This document shows, one piece after another, positions 7,518 through 17,072 of a stretch of DNA of 17,299 nucleotides. The notes below the pieces were generated by a model that did no database searches, was not told where the DNA came from, and worked only from the letters and a program-made list of their open reading frames with translations. The translations under genes and the position numbers were made by a program. The stretch is from Bacteroidales bacterium (lineage in GTDB: Bacteria > Bacteroidota > Bacteroidia > Bacteroidales > UBA7960), in the NCBI GenBank assembly GCA_003554665.1, contig PWGY01000054.1, positions 1 through 17,299 of the forward strand, in the 5' to 3' direction. Each line of letters begins with the position of its first letter. Within the stretch, counting starts at the first letter, position 1.

Positions 7518-8795
7518 ATGTTGGACAGAAAAACAGCACCACCGGTAAGATTACTTTCTGACAGGCCGTTCAGGGAGCCGGCATATCATACCCTTAAAAA
7601 TGGACTGCCCGTTTACCTGCTGGAGGGCGGCACCGAAGAGTTTGTGAAAGTTGAGGTGGTTGTCAGGGCAGGCAGTTACCACCAGCACAAGCCTTTGGTG
7701 GCATTTGCTACAGCGAAGCTGTTGCGTTACGGAACCAAAGGCAGAAGTCGTGAAGAGATCAATGAAATGCTTGATTTCTACGGTGCTTATCTTCATCTGG
7801 ATGCACAGAAAGACATGATTTCGGTCGGGATGTTTGTGTTGAACAGACACCTGGAACCTGCCCTTGAACTGCTGGCGGAAATCTTGCAGGAACCTGCATT
7901 TCCTGAAGATGACATGCGTTCCTTCCTGAAAAACCAACAGCAAGTGCATCTTCTGAATCAAAAGAAGGTCAGCCACCTTGCACGTACATACTTTACTGAA
8001 TTGATTTACGGAGAAGCCCACCCTTATGGATACAGGCTTAAAATCCCCGATTTTGAGAAGGTGGAGCGCAAAGACCTGATTGATTTCCATGCCCGTTATT
8101 TCCATGCCGGGAATATTTTTATTCTGGTTGCCGGGCGGGTGCCTCAGGATTTGGCAGCACAGCTGCAACAGCGCTTCGGACAGGATGACAGTCCGGATGC
8201 GGCGTCCGCTGCTTCCCGTGGATATACCGTGATTTCCCCCGGTCAGCGAAAGGTGCACCTGGAGGTGCCTGATGCCCTGCAATCGGCCATCCGAATCGGG
8301 AAGCAGCTGTTTAACCGCACCCATCCTTCCCATCATAAGCTGAAAATCACCAATGCCTTGCTGGGCGGATATTATGGGTCAAGGCTGATGCAAAACATCC
8401 GGCAGGATAAAGGGTACACATACGGCATCGGGTCCAATATTATTTCACTGATGCACAGCGGATATTTTTTTATTACATCCCAGGTTGGGGCTGAGGTGCG
8501 CGAGGCTGCCCTGGAAGAAGTTTACAGGGAGTTGAAAGCTTTGCGGACCGTTCCTGCGGAGGAGCGGGAACTGAAAATCTTAAAGAACTATCTGTCAGGG
8601 AGCTTTTTGCGTTCCTTTGACGGGCCGCTTGCCCAAAAAGAGCGGTTCAGGGAGCTGGTCATGTTTGGCCTGGATGTGTCTCATTATGATGAATACCTGA
8701 ACACACTGAAAACCATCACAGCTGAAGATATCATGGAGTGTGCCGGTGATTATCTTCATGAAGATGGGATGATTGAAGTGGTTGTGGGGAGGTGA
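7518..8795 (+). CDS. M16 family protein without zinc motif (non-catalytic partner subunit)
   Basis: A 425-residue M16-fold protein. The position of HxxEH is replaced by LVAFATAKLLRYGTK (about 60-74), so zinc binding is not expected. The family framework is otherwise kept: KNGLPVYLLEGG (27-38), RAGSYHQHKPLVAF, the REEINEMLDFYGAYLHL segment and the C-terminal IRQDKGYTYGIGSNI. Arg295 and Tyr302 there match the conserved Arg/Tyr pair that partner subunits of M16B enzymes contribute to substrate binding. It should form a heterodimer with the gene immediately upstream. No signal peptide is visible. Length is normal for the single-barrel M16B class. Confidence 0.9.
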   Translation: MLDRKTAPPVRLLSDRPFREPAYHTLKNGLPVYLLEGGTEEFVKVEVVVRAGSYHQHKPLVAFATAKLLRYGTKGRSREEINEMLDFYGAYLHLDAQKDMISVGMFVLNRHLEPALELLAEILQEPAFPEDDMRSFLKNQQQVHLLNQKKVSHLARTYFTELIYGEAHPYGYRLKIPDFEKVERKDLIDFHARYFHAGNIFILVAGRVPQDLAAQLQQRFGQDDSPDAASAASRGYTVISPGQRKVHLEVPDALQSAIRIGKQLFNRTHPSHHKLKITNALLGGYYGSRLMQNIRQDKGYTYGIGSNIISLMHSGYFFITSQVGAEVREAALEEVYRELKALRTVPAEERELKILKNYLSGSFLRSFDGPLAQKERFRELVMFGLDVSHYDEYLNTLKTITAEDIMECAGDYLHEDGMIEVVVGR

Positions 8796-8800
8796 TTCTC

Positions 8801-8839
8801 TGACAGGCCGGCTTTGATCTAATGGTGATTGGCCTGTCA
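8801..8839. terminator. 9-bp perfect stem-loop after the M16 pair
   Basis: TGACAGGCC (8801-8809) and GGCCTGTCA (8831-8839) form a perfect 9-bp stem with a 21-nt loop, 5 bp after the stop. No T-run follows on either strand, so it is not a canonical intrinsic terminator; it may protect the mRNA 3' end or mark a factor-dependent stop. Confidence 0.4.
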
Positions 8840-8870
8840 AAATGCCTGCATGACCGGCAGTGAACCCAGC

Positions 8871-8969
8871 CAGCTCCTGAGCCGGCCCAAAGCCTGCGGT
8901 ATATGATTCCAGCTTCGGAAGCGGCCCCAGGCCTGCGGTGCATGCAGGCAGTTCAGGGGGCGGCCTAAA
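8871..8969. repeat. 39-bp intergenic tandem repeat (two full units and one partial)
   Basis: Unit 1 is 8871-8909 and unit 2 is 8910-8948, with shared blocks CAGCT, GCGGTxxATG and a GGCCC core. A third partial unit starts at 8949 (CAGTTCAGGGGGCGGCC), in exact 39-bp register, and runs into the leader of the next gene. Units differ at many positions, so the array is old or constrained. The 39-bp period is 13 codons: on the minus strand it reads as repeated PQAxGRxRSW, but that frame overlaps a well-supported plus-strand gene. A 10-bp inverted repeat (TGCCTGCATG 8843-8852, CATGCAGGCA 8941-8950) encloses the first two units. Confidence 0.8.
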
Positions 8970-8980
8970 AATCTGTAAGG

Positions 8981-10594
8981 ATGAAAAGCCTGATGAAATA
9001 TTTTACTGTCAGTGTAGCCTTGCGGGTATGGCTTGTTGGCCTGGGGCTGGCATTTTTTCCCGGGCTTGCGGAACCTCCGCCGGTTTTCAGTCAAAATGGT
9101 GATGAACGGATTGAGATTGTCAGACTGGGGTTTTCTGAAGAAGATGACCAGGTGATTGATATTTTTTTCCGGCTTGATGAAACGGTTGAATCCGGAAGTG
9201 TGCTTTTTCACCGATACAATCCGCAGGAAGACCTCTATGATGAAATTGACGAGATCCCGGTGGAAGACCTGACCAGAGACCAGTCTGGTCGTTTTTTTTT
9301 ATTCCATGATGATATCCCGGAATTGGCGGAGCCACCATTTATTTATTATCTGGCATTTGACCGGGATGGCGAAGGAGCCGATGCCTACACTTTTCGGCAT
9401 CAGGCCAGTATTTTGCAACAAGTTGATTTTGATTTGTGCCGTGGAACATTCGAATTGCAATGGGGGCATTACCTGGTAATGAACAGGCCCGGGTCTCCTG
9501 TTGATACCCTGGATCCCCTTTTTACGCACTACCGGGTTTTATTGAATGGTGAAAAATTTGCCCTTGTTGACTTTGAGGATGATTTCCCCGTACAATCACA
9601 TTCGCTGGAGATCCCCGGGCCGGGCAATTATACCCTCCGCGTTGAAGCCGTGGATCACTCTGACCCGGACCAGCGCGAGCAAACCTCATTCTCCAACAGG
9701 CAGGAGGTTCCGGTTCAGTGGGAAATTCCCACGGAAGTGTCAGTTGATTATGTGCATGTCAACCAGGCCGGAGAGGCGGAGGTGCTGATCCGCGGAGATG
9801 AACACCATGAAGATTTTGTGTATCGTATATATCGTTCCGATAACCCTTCTGATGGCTTTTCCCTGGTAGATGAAGTGATGCGTCCTGATGAAAACCCTTT
9901 TTTGTTTACGGATGCAGAGGTTGATGTTTCGGGCAATATGTGGTACTACCTGGCGGAAGTTTCTATGATTGATAATGACCAGGGGTGTGAGGAGGTCATT
10001 GAGACTTCCGTTCCGGAATCTGGTATTTTTCTTGCGGTGGGAGAGGAAATTCAAACAAGTGAAACCTGGGAAGTACACCTGGAGTTTTTCCATGAATCAG
10101 GGTTGGATATTATGCAGTATGACATTGCCCGTCAGATGGCCGGGGAAGAAGATTTTCAGGTTATTGCCGAAGACCGGACAGATCAATACCAGGCTGTGCT
10201 TACCGATGAACTTCCCTACTCCGGAGAGGTGTTGTTTCGTGTGGAGGGGGTCGCAGCTGATGGTGCCGGCCGGGAGCGCATTTTTTCCAATGTGGTAAGT
10301 GTGCACATTGAGCCGGAAGTAAATATTCCCAATGCGTTCCGGCCAGATGGGGGCCTTCCTGATAACAAAGAGTTCAGGCCGCTCTTTGTTGGTTTTGAAC
10401 CGGACGATTATCACCTGGTTGTCCTTGACCGCAATGGTCTGGAAATGTTTTCCTCCGGTAATTATGAAACCGGCTGGGACGGCACAAAAAAAGGGAATCC
10501 GTTGCCACACGGGGTGTATTTCTATCATTTGCGATATACGGACCCTGGCGGGCAGCATCAGGAGAGGAGCGGGGTGGTTTACCTGGTGCGCTGA
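8981..10594 (+). CDS. Secreted protein with type B T9SS (gliding-motility-type) C-terminal domain
   Basis: A 537-residue exported protein with a signal-peptide-like N-terminus (MKSLMKYFTVSVALRVWLVGLGLAFFPGLA, cleavage near 30-38). The middle (about 40-440) is acidic and beta-rich, looking like several fibronectin/immunoglobulin-like units (e.g. GPGNYTLRVEAVDHSD, PFLFTDAEVDVSGNMWYYLAEV, SGEVLFRVEGVAADGAG), without a catalytic motif I can name. The end (about 447-537) is a CHU_C / gliding-motility-associated domain: NIPNAFRPDGG, LVVLDRNGLEMF, ETGWDGTKKG, PHGVYFYHLRYTD. This type B domain directs secretion by the type IX system. No PorP/SprF-like gene is adjacent, although type B cargo often has one. 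Known: the domain's sorting role. Inferred: surface or extracellular location. Function otherwise unknown. Confidence 0.85.
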   Translation: MKSLMKYFTVSVALRVWLVGLGLAFFPGLAEPPPVFSQNGDERIEIVRLGFSEEDDQVIDIFFRLDETVESGSVLFHRYNPQEDLYDEIDEIPVEDLTRDQSGRFFLFHDDIPELAEPPFIYYLAFDRDGEGADAYTFRHQASILQQVDFDLCRGTFELQWGHYLVMNRPGSPVDTLDPLFTHYRVLLNGEKFALVDFEDDFPVQSHSLEIPGPGNYTLRVEAVDHSDPDQREQTSFSNRQEVPVQWEIPTEVSVDYVHVNQAGEAEVLIRGDEHHEDFVYRIYRSDNPSDGFSLVDEVMRPDENPFLFTDAEVDVSGNMWYYLAEVSMIDNDQGCEEVIETSVPESGIFLAVGEEIQTSETWEVHLEFFHESGLDIMQYDIARQMAGEEDFQVIAEDRTDQYQAVLTDELPYSGEVLFRVEGVAADGAGRERIFSNVVSVHIEPEVNIPNAFRPDGGLPDNKEFRPLFVGFEPDDYHLVVLDRNGLEMFSSGNYETGWDGTKKGNPLPHGVYFYHLRYTDPGGQHQERSGVVYLVR

Positions 10595-10690
10595 CAGGGT
10601 GCTGGTCATGCAGAGCCCCTGCATCATCAACAATAGCCTTGGCAGGGTGCTGGTCAGGCAGAGCCCCTGCATCATCACAATGGTCATGCC
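10595..10690. repeat. 48-bp tandem repeat directly after a stop codon, each unit with a hairpin
   Basis: Unit 1 (10595-10642) begins on the base after the TGA of the preceding gene; unit 2 is 10643-10690. The first 33 bases are nearly identical (CAGGGTGCTGGTCA then T or G, GCAGAGCCCCTGCATCATCA), and the last third diverges. Unit 1 holds ATGCAG-AGCCC-CTGCAT, a 6-bp hairpin; unit 2 keeps four pairs of it (GCAG/CTGC). The remaining 10691-10748 shows no gene. Confidence 0.85.
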
Positions 10691-10743
10691 GGTAGCATAT
10701 GGCTCCACCTTGGCTGCATGCCTTTTACCCACCTGTTTTTTAG

Positions 10744-12276
<1,533 letters not shown>

Positions 12277-12283
12277 TCTTTCG

Positions 12284-12312
12284 ATTGTATCATAAACCTG
12301 TAATTGTATCAT
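12284..12312. repeat. Direct repeat ATTGTATCAT after guaB
   Basis: The 10-mer ATTGTATCAT is at 12284-12293 and 12303-12312 (19-bp period), 8 bp after the guaB stop, in the 58-bp gap before the PPIase gene. It may be a diverged tandem duplication or a paired binding site; no TAnnTTTG box is present there. Confidence 0.55.
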
Positions 12313-12334
12313 TATTCCGGCAATTTCCACAACA

Positions 12335-13765
12335 ATGCATTTTATCTTCCGGATTTTTATTGGATTGGCTTTGCTTCATGTTGTTTGGCTTACTCCGGTT
12401 TTGGCGGAAGACCCTGTGTTGCTCCGTATCGGGGATGAAAAGATTACCTTGTCTGAGTTTCAGGAGATTTATGAGCGCAACAATATTGAGGCTACCCGCA
12501 CGGAGCGTGAGGATGTGGAGGAATATCTTGAGATGTACATTGATTACAGGTTAAAAGTAAAGGAAGCAAAGGCGCAGGGGCTGGATACGCTTCCCGGATT
12601 CCGTCAGGAGCTTGATGGTTATCGCGATCAGCTGGCAAGAGAGATTCTGGCTTCACATGAGGTAACTGATCAGCTGGTCAGGGAGGCCTGGGAACGGTCC
12701 AGGTATGACATCAGGGCCTCTCACATTCTGCTTCGGCTTCCTGATGACCCCACCCCTGATGATACCCTTGAAGTGTATAACCACACCCGGGATATTTACA
12801 ATCAACTCAAAGAAGGGGCTGACTTTGCCCAAATGGCACGGGAGGTTTCTGAGGATCCTTCTGCCAGAGGCAGTGAGGGAGCACCCAATCAGGCTGCCCG
12901 GCGAGGGAATGCTGGGGATTTGGGGTACTTTACTGTCTTTGATATGGTTTATCCTTTTGAATCTGCCGCATACACCACTCCGCCAGGTGAAATTTCTGAA
13001 CCGGTCCGGACAGATTACGGATACCATCTTGTAAAGATAACCGACCGGCTGCCGGCCATGGGTGAGGTGCAGGTGTCTCATATCATGCTGATGATTTCTC
13101 CGGAGATGAAGGCAGAAGAGATTGAGGAAAAAGAACGTAAAATATTTGACATATTTAACCAATTGCAGGAGGGTGCTGATTTTGCTTATATGGCAGAGGA
13201 ATATTCTGAGGACCTCCAGACAGCAGGCAATGGTGGTGTAATGGCTCCTTTTGTTTCTTCCCGCATGGTTCCGGAGTTCATTGAGGCCATTCATCATTTG
13301 GATGAATCAGGGGATGTCACCCCTCCGGTTCGGTCTGAATTTGGCTGGCATATCATTAAACTGACCGATCGATCAACTCCTCCCGCTTTTGAAGATGCAG
13401 AAGAAGATATCAGGGCCAGGGTTGCCCGCAGTGACCGTTCGCAGATCTTCCAGAAGGAGCCGGAGGATATGTATGAAGCGTTTCCGGAATTCGGCCGGAT
13501 CATGCAGGAATACCACGACGGGATTCTGCTTTTCGAAATTACCGAAAAAGAGGTCTGGGATAAAGCCATCAGGGATACATTGGGGCTGGAGGCATTTTTC
13601 GGGGAAAGCCCCTCCCGGTACAAAGAAAATGAGTTGGATTCAGTTCGGGGTATGGTTATTGCGGACTATCAAAAGTATCTGGAGGAAAAATGGGTTGCCC
13701 GCCTCCGTAAAAAGTATGACATCCGGGTTAACCGGGAGTTGCTGAAAACCATTAATTTTGAATAG
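12335..13765 (+). CDS. Periplasmic parvulin-type peptidyl-prolyl isomerase, two PPIase domains
   Basis: A 476-residue exported chaperone/isomerase. A signal peptide (MHFIFRIFIGLALLHVVWLTPVLA) is followed by a SurA-like N-domain (DEKITLSEFQEIYERNN and a helical YLEMYIDYRLKVKEAKAQGLD). Parvulin domain 1 runs about 125-232 (IRASHILLRLPDD, GADFAQMAREVSEDPSA, GDLGYFTVFDMVYPFESAAY, YGYHLVKITDR). Parvulin domain 2 runs about 245-345 (VQVSHIMLM, GADFAYMAEEYSEDLQTAGNGGVM, FGWHIIKLTDR). A charged C-terminal tail of about 130 residues follows. Proteins of this type isomerise prolyl bonds and shield unfolded outer-membrane proteins in the periplasm. It overlaps no gene and is followed 2 bp later by the lipoprotein gene. 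Confidence 0.92.
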   Translation: MHFIFRIFIGLALLHVVWLTPVLAEDPVLLRIGDEKITLSEFQEIYERNNIEATRTEREDVEEYLEMYIDYRLKVKEAKAQGLDTLPGFRQELDGYRDQLAREILASHEVTDQLVREAWERSRYDIRASHILLRLPDDPTPDDTLEVYNHTRDIYNQLKEGADFAQMAREVSEDPSARGSEGAPNQAARRGNAGDLGYFTVFDMVYPFESAAYTTPPGEISEPVRTDYGYHLVKITDRLPAMGEVQVSHIMLMISPEMKAEEIEEKERKIFDIFNQLQEGADFAYMAEEYSEDLQTAGNGGVMAPFVSSRMVPEFIEAIHHLDESGDVTPPVRSEFGWHIIKLTDRSTPPAFEDAEEDIRARVARSDRSQIFQKEPEDMYEAFPEFGRIMQEYHDGILLFEITEKEVWDKAIRDTLGLEAFFGESPSRYKENELDSVRGMVIADYQKYLEEKWVARLRKKYDIRVNRELLKTINFE

Positions 13766-13767
13766 CC

Positions 13768-14655
13768 ATGAAGGTTTTGCATTTGTGTCATAAAAAATTC
13801 TTCAGGAAGGTGAGGATCTTATTTATCCTTCTTCCGGCTGTTTTTTTTATGGGCAGTTGTGATTTTTTTGATCGTCGTTCGGATGAAACCTTACTGGCCA
13901 AAACATATGGAAGTCGACTGTATTTGGAGGACCTTCCGGATCTTGTTCCCAGCGGGGCTTCGTCTACAGACAGCTCAGACATAGTCCGGCGTTATGTGGA
14001 CAGATGGGTCAACCAGCAAGTCTTTCTTCACCATGCCATGGAGTCACTGCCTGCTGAAAAAGCTGATTTTGACAGACAGGTAAGGGAGTATGAGAACTCA
14101 CTGTGGATACATGCCTATGAAAATGACCTGGTAAACAAGGAAATGGATACTGTGGTTGGTGAACAGGAGCTTCTGGATTACTACGAAGGCAATGAGGAAC
14201 AGTTTGCCCTTCGGAATCACATTGTGCAGGCCACGTATATTAAACTGCCGTTGGCTGCTCCGGATGCCGGGCAGGTGAGGTCGCTATACCGGTCTGATGA
14301 TGAAGAGAGTATTGAGAGGCTGGAGCAATACAGTCTGCAACATGCTGCGGCCTATTCAGTTGATCCTGCCAAATGGATGCTGTTTAACGACATTACACAG
14401 GATATGCCGATTGATGAAGATCCGGCCGTTTTCCTGCGCAATAATCAGTCAACGGAAATAACAGACGATTATTATCGTTATTTCCTTTATATACACGATT
14501 ACCGGCTCAGGGGGGATGATTCACCCTTTGAGTTTGCTAAAAATAATATCCGGATGCTGGTTTTAAACCAAAGAAGGAAAGAATTTATTCAGCAAAAAAG
14601 ACGGGATTTATTCAACGATGCCATCGAAAACAATCAGGTGGAAACATTTTATTGA
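13768..14655 (+). CDS. Putative lipoprotein, SurA-like without recognisable PPIase motif
   Basis: A 295-residue protein. The N-terminus is basic then hydrophobic and ends in a lipobox-like MGSC (Cys31), so it is probably lipid-anchored; Asp follows the Cys. The region about 45-110 resembles the SurA/PpiC N-domain (LYLEDLPDLVP, DIVRRYVDRWVNQQVFLHHAMESLP). Next comes ELLDYYEGNEEQFALRNHIVQATYIKLPL, the linker that normally leads into a parvulin domain. Beyond it the typical parvulin blocks (DFxxLAxxxS-D, GGxLG, G-YHI) are not seen; YYRYFLYIHDYRLRG may be a remnant. The end (NIRMLVLNQRRKEFIQQKRRDLFNDAIENN) looks like the closing helix of SurA relatives. It starts 2 bp after the PPIase stop. I infer a membrane-tethered chaperone without isomerase activity. 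Confidence 0.7.
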   Translation: MKVLHLCHKKFFRKVRILFILLPAVFFMGSCDFFDRRSDETLLAKTYGSRLYLEDLPDLVPSGASSTDSSDIVRRYVDRWVNQQVFLHHAMESLPAEKADFDRQVREYENSLWIHAYENDLVNKEMDTVVGEQELLDYYEGNEEQFALRNHIVQATYIKLPLAAPDAGQVRSLYRSDDEESIERLEQYSLQHAAAYSVDPAKWMLFNDITQDMPIDEDPAVFLRNNQSTEITDDYYRYFLYIHDYRLRGDDSPFEFAKNNIRMLVLNQRRKEFIQQKRRDLFNDAIENNQVETFY

Positions 14656-14703
14656 TTTTTTGCTCCCGCAGCGGGGCCCTGAATGGAAAAAGTAGAACCA
14701 TAT

Positions 14704-16056
14704 ATGAAGAAGATGTTTGATTATTTAACAAGATTCGCTGTTATCATGGCTTTTGCCATGCCATTTAACGGGAATGCCCAGGAAAAAGTAATAATTGACC
14801 AGGTTGTAGCCGTGGTGGGAGACAATGCCATACTCCAATCTGAGCTTTTTGAACAAAGACGCCTGCTTGAGGGGCAGGGGGTTGACCTGGGCAGCAACCC
14901 TGAATGTGCGGTACTGGAAGACATGCTTTTTCAGAAGCTGCTTTACAACCAGGCCATGGTGGATAGTATTGAGGTAAGTGAAAGTCATGTGGAGCAGGAG
15001 ATTGAACGCCGGCTGCGGTATTTTATTCAACAGATCGGATCCCGTGAACAATTGGAGGAATACTATGGCCAGTCAATAGAAGAGCTTCGTGAGGAGTTTC
15101 GTGAGCCAGTCCGCGAACAGGAGATCAGCCGCCGGATGGAGTCGGTTATCACCGAGGATGTATCAGTTACCCCTTCGGAGGTCAGATCATTTTTCAATAA
15201 TCTGCCGGAAGACAGCATTCCGATGGTGGAAAGCGAAATGCGGTTGTCCAAAATTTTAATTGAACCCGAGATTGAGGAAGACCAGATCGCGGACCTCAGG
15301 AGCCGTCTTGAAACTTTTCGGGAGCGCATCATTGACGGGGACAGCTTCCGTACCCTTGCCATCATGTATTCTGAAGATCCAGGATCAGCCAGGAGAGGTG
15401 GCGAGCTTGGCTTCCATGGCAGGGGGGAGCTTCATCCGGAATTTGAAGCCGAGGCTTTCAGCCTTGAGCCCGGAGAGATCTCAGAAGTTGTTGAAACCCG
15501 TTCGGGCTATCATATCATAGAGTTAATTGAACGGCGGGGGGAGCAGGTAAATGTAAGGCATTTGCTTCTGCGGCCTCAGGTTTCGCCTGATGTAGAGCAG
15601 GAGACCAGAGAAAAACTGGATAGCATTCGCGGGTTGATCACCAGCGGCGAAAAGACTTTTTCTGAAGCCGCCAGAGAGTTTTCTGATCATCGCAGTGCCC
15701 GGAGTGGAGGGGTCATGGTTAACCAGTTTACCGGTACAACCCGCTTTAAAACAGATGAACTGGACCCCAACCTGTTTTACGTTATTGATCGCCTGGATGA
15801 AGGTGAAATTTCACGCCCTGTGGAAACCATGACCGATGACGGGCGTCCGGCCTACAAGATTATTTCTGTCAGGGAACGGATTGACCCGCACCCTGCAAAT
15901 CTGCAACAGGACTATGATTATATTCAGAAACTAGCCCTTGAAGAAAAGCAACAGGAGGCCATCCGTGCATGGGCAAAACGAATGCTGCAGAGCACTTATG
16001 TAACCATTAAAGAAGAATACCAGAACTGTGATTTTGAGGTAGATTGGGTTAAATAA
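14704..16056 (+). CDS. SurA-like periplasmic chaperone / peptidyl-prolyl isomerase
   Basis: From the ATG at 14704 this is a 450-residue exported protein: signal peptide MKKMFDYLTRFAVIMAFAMPFNGNAQ, then the SurA N-domain opening IDQVVAVVGDNAILQSELFEQ, long helices (EDMLFQKLLYNQAMVDSIEVSESHVEQEIERRL), and two parvulin domains. Domain 1 holds RLSKILIEP, GDSFRTLAIMYSEDPGSARRGGELGF, FSLEPGEISEVVETRSGYHIIEL. Domain 2 holds VNVRHLLLRPQ, FSEAAREFSDHRSARSGGVM and YKIISVRER, with a long inserted strand region. The ATG at 14683 would put seven charged residues ahead of the signal peptide, so 14704 is preferred. Its role in folding outer-membrane proteins follows from SurA. It is third of three adjacent chaperone-type genes. 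Confidence 0.93.
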   Translation: MKKMFDYLTRFAVIMAFAMPFNGNAQEKVIIDQVVAVVGDNAILQSELFEQRRLLEGQGVDLGSNPECAVLEDMLFQKLLYNQAMVDSIEVSESHVEQEIERRLRYFIQQIGSREQLEEYYGQSIEELREEFREPVREQEISRRMESVITEDVSVTPSEVRSFFNNLPEDSIPMVESEMRLSKILIEPEIEEDQIADLRSRLETFRERIIDGDSFRTLAIMYSEDPGSARRGGELGFHGRGELHPEFEAEAFSLEPGEISEVVETRSGYHIIELIERRGEQVNVRHLLLRPQVSPDVEQETREKLDSIRGLITSGEKTFSEAAREFSDHRSARSGGVMVNQFTGTTRFKTDELDPNLFYVIDRLDEGEISRPVETMTDDGRPAYKIISVRERIDPHPANLQQDYDYIQKLALEEKQQEAIRAWAKRMLQSTYVTIKEEYQNCDFEVDWVK

Positions 16057-16080
16057 CAGGTCATTGACAGGTAAAAAGTT

Positions 16081-17052
16081 ATGCAATATAAAACCGATGT
16101 TGAGGCACTGGATGTGCTGGCTTCCAAATACCGGGAGTTGCGAGAGGAAGTTGGAAAAGTGATTATTGGTCAGGATGAGGTGGTTAAAAATGTGTTCATC
16201 TCCATCTTCAGCAAAGGCCATTGTTTGCTGGTTGGTGTTCCCGGCCTTGCCAAAACCTTGCTGGTAAACACCATTTCTAAAGTATTGGGCTTGCAGTATA
16301 GCCGCATTCAGTTTACCCCTGACCTGATGCCTTCGGATATTATTGGTACTGACATCCTTGATGAAACAAGGAGTTTTCGTTTTGTCAAAGGACCTTTGTT
16401 TGCCAATATCATATTGGCAGACGAGATCAACAGGACACCTCCGAAAACCCAGTCGGCCCTTTTGGAGGCGATGCAGGAGCGCTCAGTAACTGCTGCAGGT
16501 ACCACATATCAACTGAATGAACCGTTCTTTGTATTGGCTACCCAAAACCCCATAGAGCAGGAGGGGACTTATCCTTTGCCGGAAGCCCAGCTGGATCGGT
16601 TTATGTTTAATGTGTACCTGGATTACCCCAGTTTTGAAGAAGAGATCCGGGTGGTACAGGGTACCACTTCGGGAGCCCAAATGGATCTCGATGTGGTGAT
16701 GGAAGCAGAAGAGATTCTGTATTTTCAGAACCTGATCCGAAAGATCCCGGTTACTGATAATGTAATGGAGTTTGCAGTTAAACTGGCTGCCAGAACCCGT
16801 CCCGGCTCCGGGATGGCTCATTCGATGGCCAATGAATATGTACATTGGGGGGCGGGCCCCAGGGCCTCGCAGTACCTGATCATTGGTGCCAAATGTCATG
16901 CCGCCCTAAACGGCAAATATGCACCGGATATTGACGATGTGAAGGCGGTGGCCAATGCCGTTTTGCGGCATCGCATTGTCAGGAATTTCAAAGCCGAAGC
17001 AGAGTCGGTTTCTGTGGAGCAGATTGTGGGGCGCTTCCTCAATGAGGAATAG
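16081..17052 (+). CDS. MoxR family AAA+ ATPase
   Basis: A 323-residue cytoplasmic ATPase of normal length. Walker A is GVPGLAKT (52-59), Walker B ILADEINR (111-118), sensor 1 ATQNP (153-157), and the arginine-finger segment EAQLDRF (168-174). The N-terminus VGKVIIGQDEVV and the middle PDLMPSDIIGTDI are MoxR hallmarks. MoxR ATPases act as chaperones that assemble or insert metal into partner complexes, typically with DUF58 and von Willebrand A proteins encoded next to them. Here no such partner follows: the gene ends 25 bp before a new promoter-like box set for the rRNA-type leader. It lies 24 bp after the SurA-like gene and is probably co-transcribed with it. Confidence 0.95.
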   Translation: MQYKTDVEALDVLASKYRELREEVGKVIIGQDEVVKNVFISIFSKGHCLLVGVPGLAKTLLVNTISKVLGLQYSRIQFTPDLMPSDIIGTDILDETRSFRFVKGPLFANIILADEINRTPPKTQSALLEAMQERSVTAAGTTYQLNEPFFVLATQNPIEQEGTYPLPEAQLDRFMFNVYLDYPSFEEEIRVVQGTTSGAQMDLDVVMEAEEILYFQNLIRKIPVTDNVMEFAVKLAARTRPGSGMAHSMANEYVHWGAGPRASQYLIIGAKCHAALNGKYAPDIDDVKAVANAVLRHRIVRNFKAEAESVSVEQIVGRFLNEE

Positions 17053-17072
17053 GGAAAATTCCGGCAACAAAC

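Noticed and set aside
8837..9211. Minus-strand open frame of 124 codons with a 13-residue repeat
   Set aside because: It overlaps the signal-peptide region of the 8981 gene and has no family features; kept only as a question under the 39-bp repeat.
14660..14680. GC hairpin CCCG-CAG-CGGG before the SurA-like gene as a terminator
   Set aside because: The stem is only 4 bp and no T-run follows it on the plus strand.
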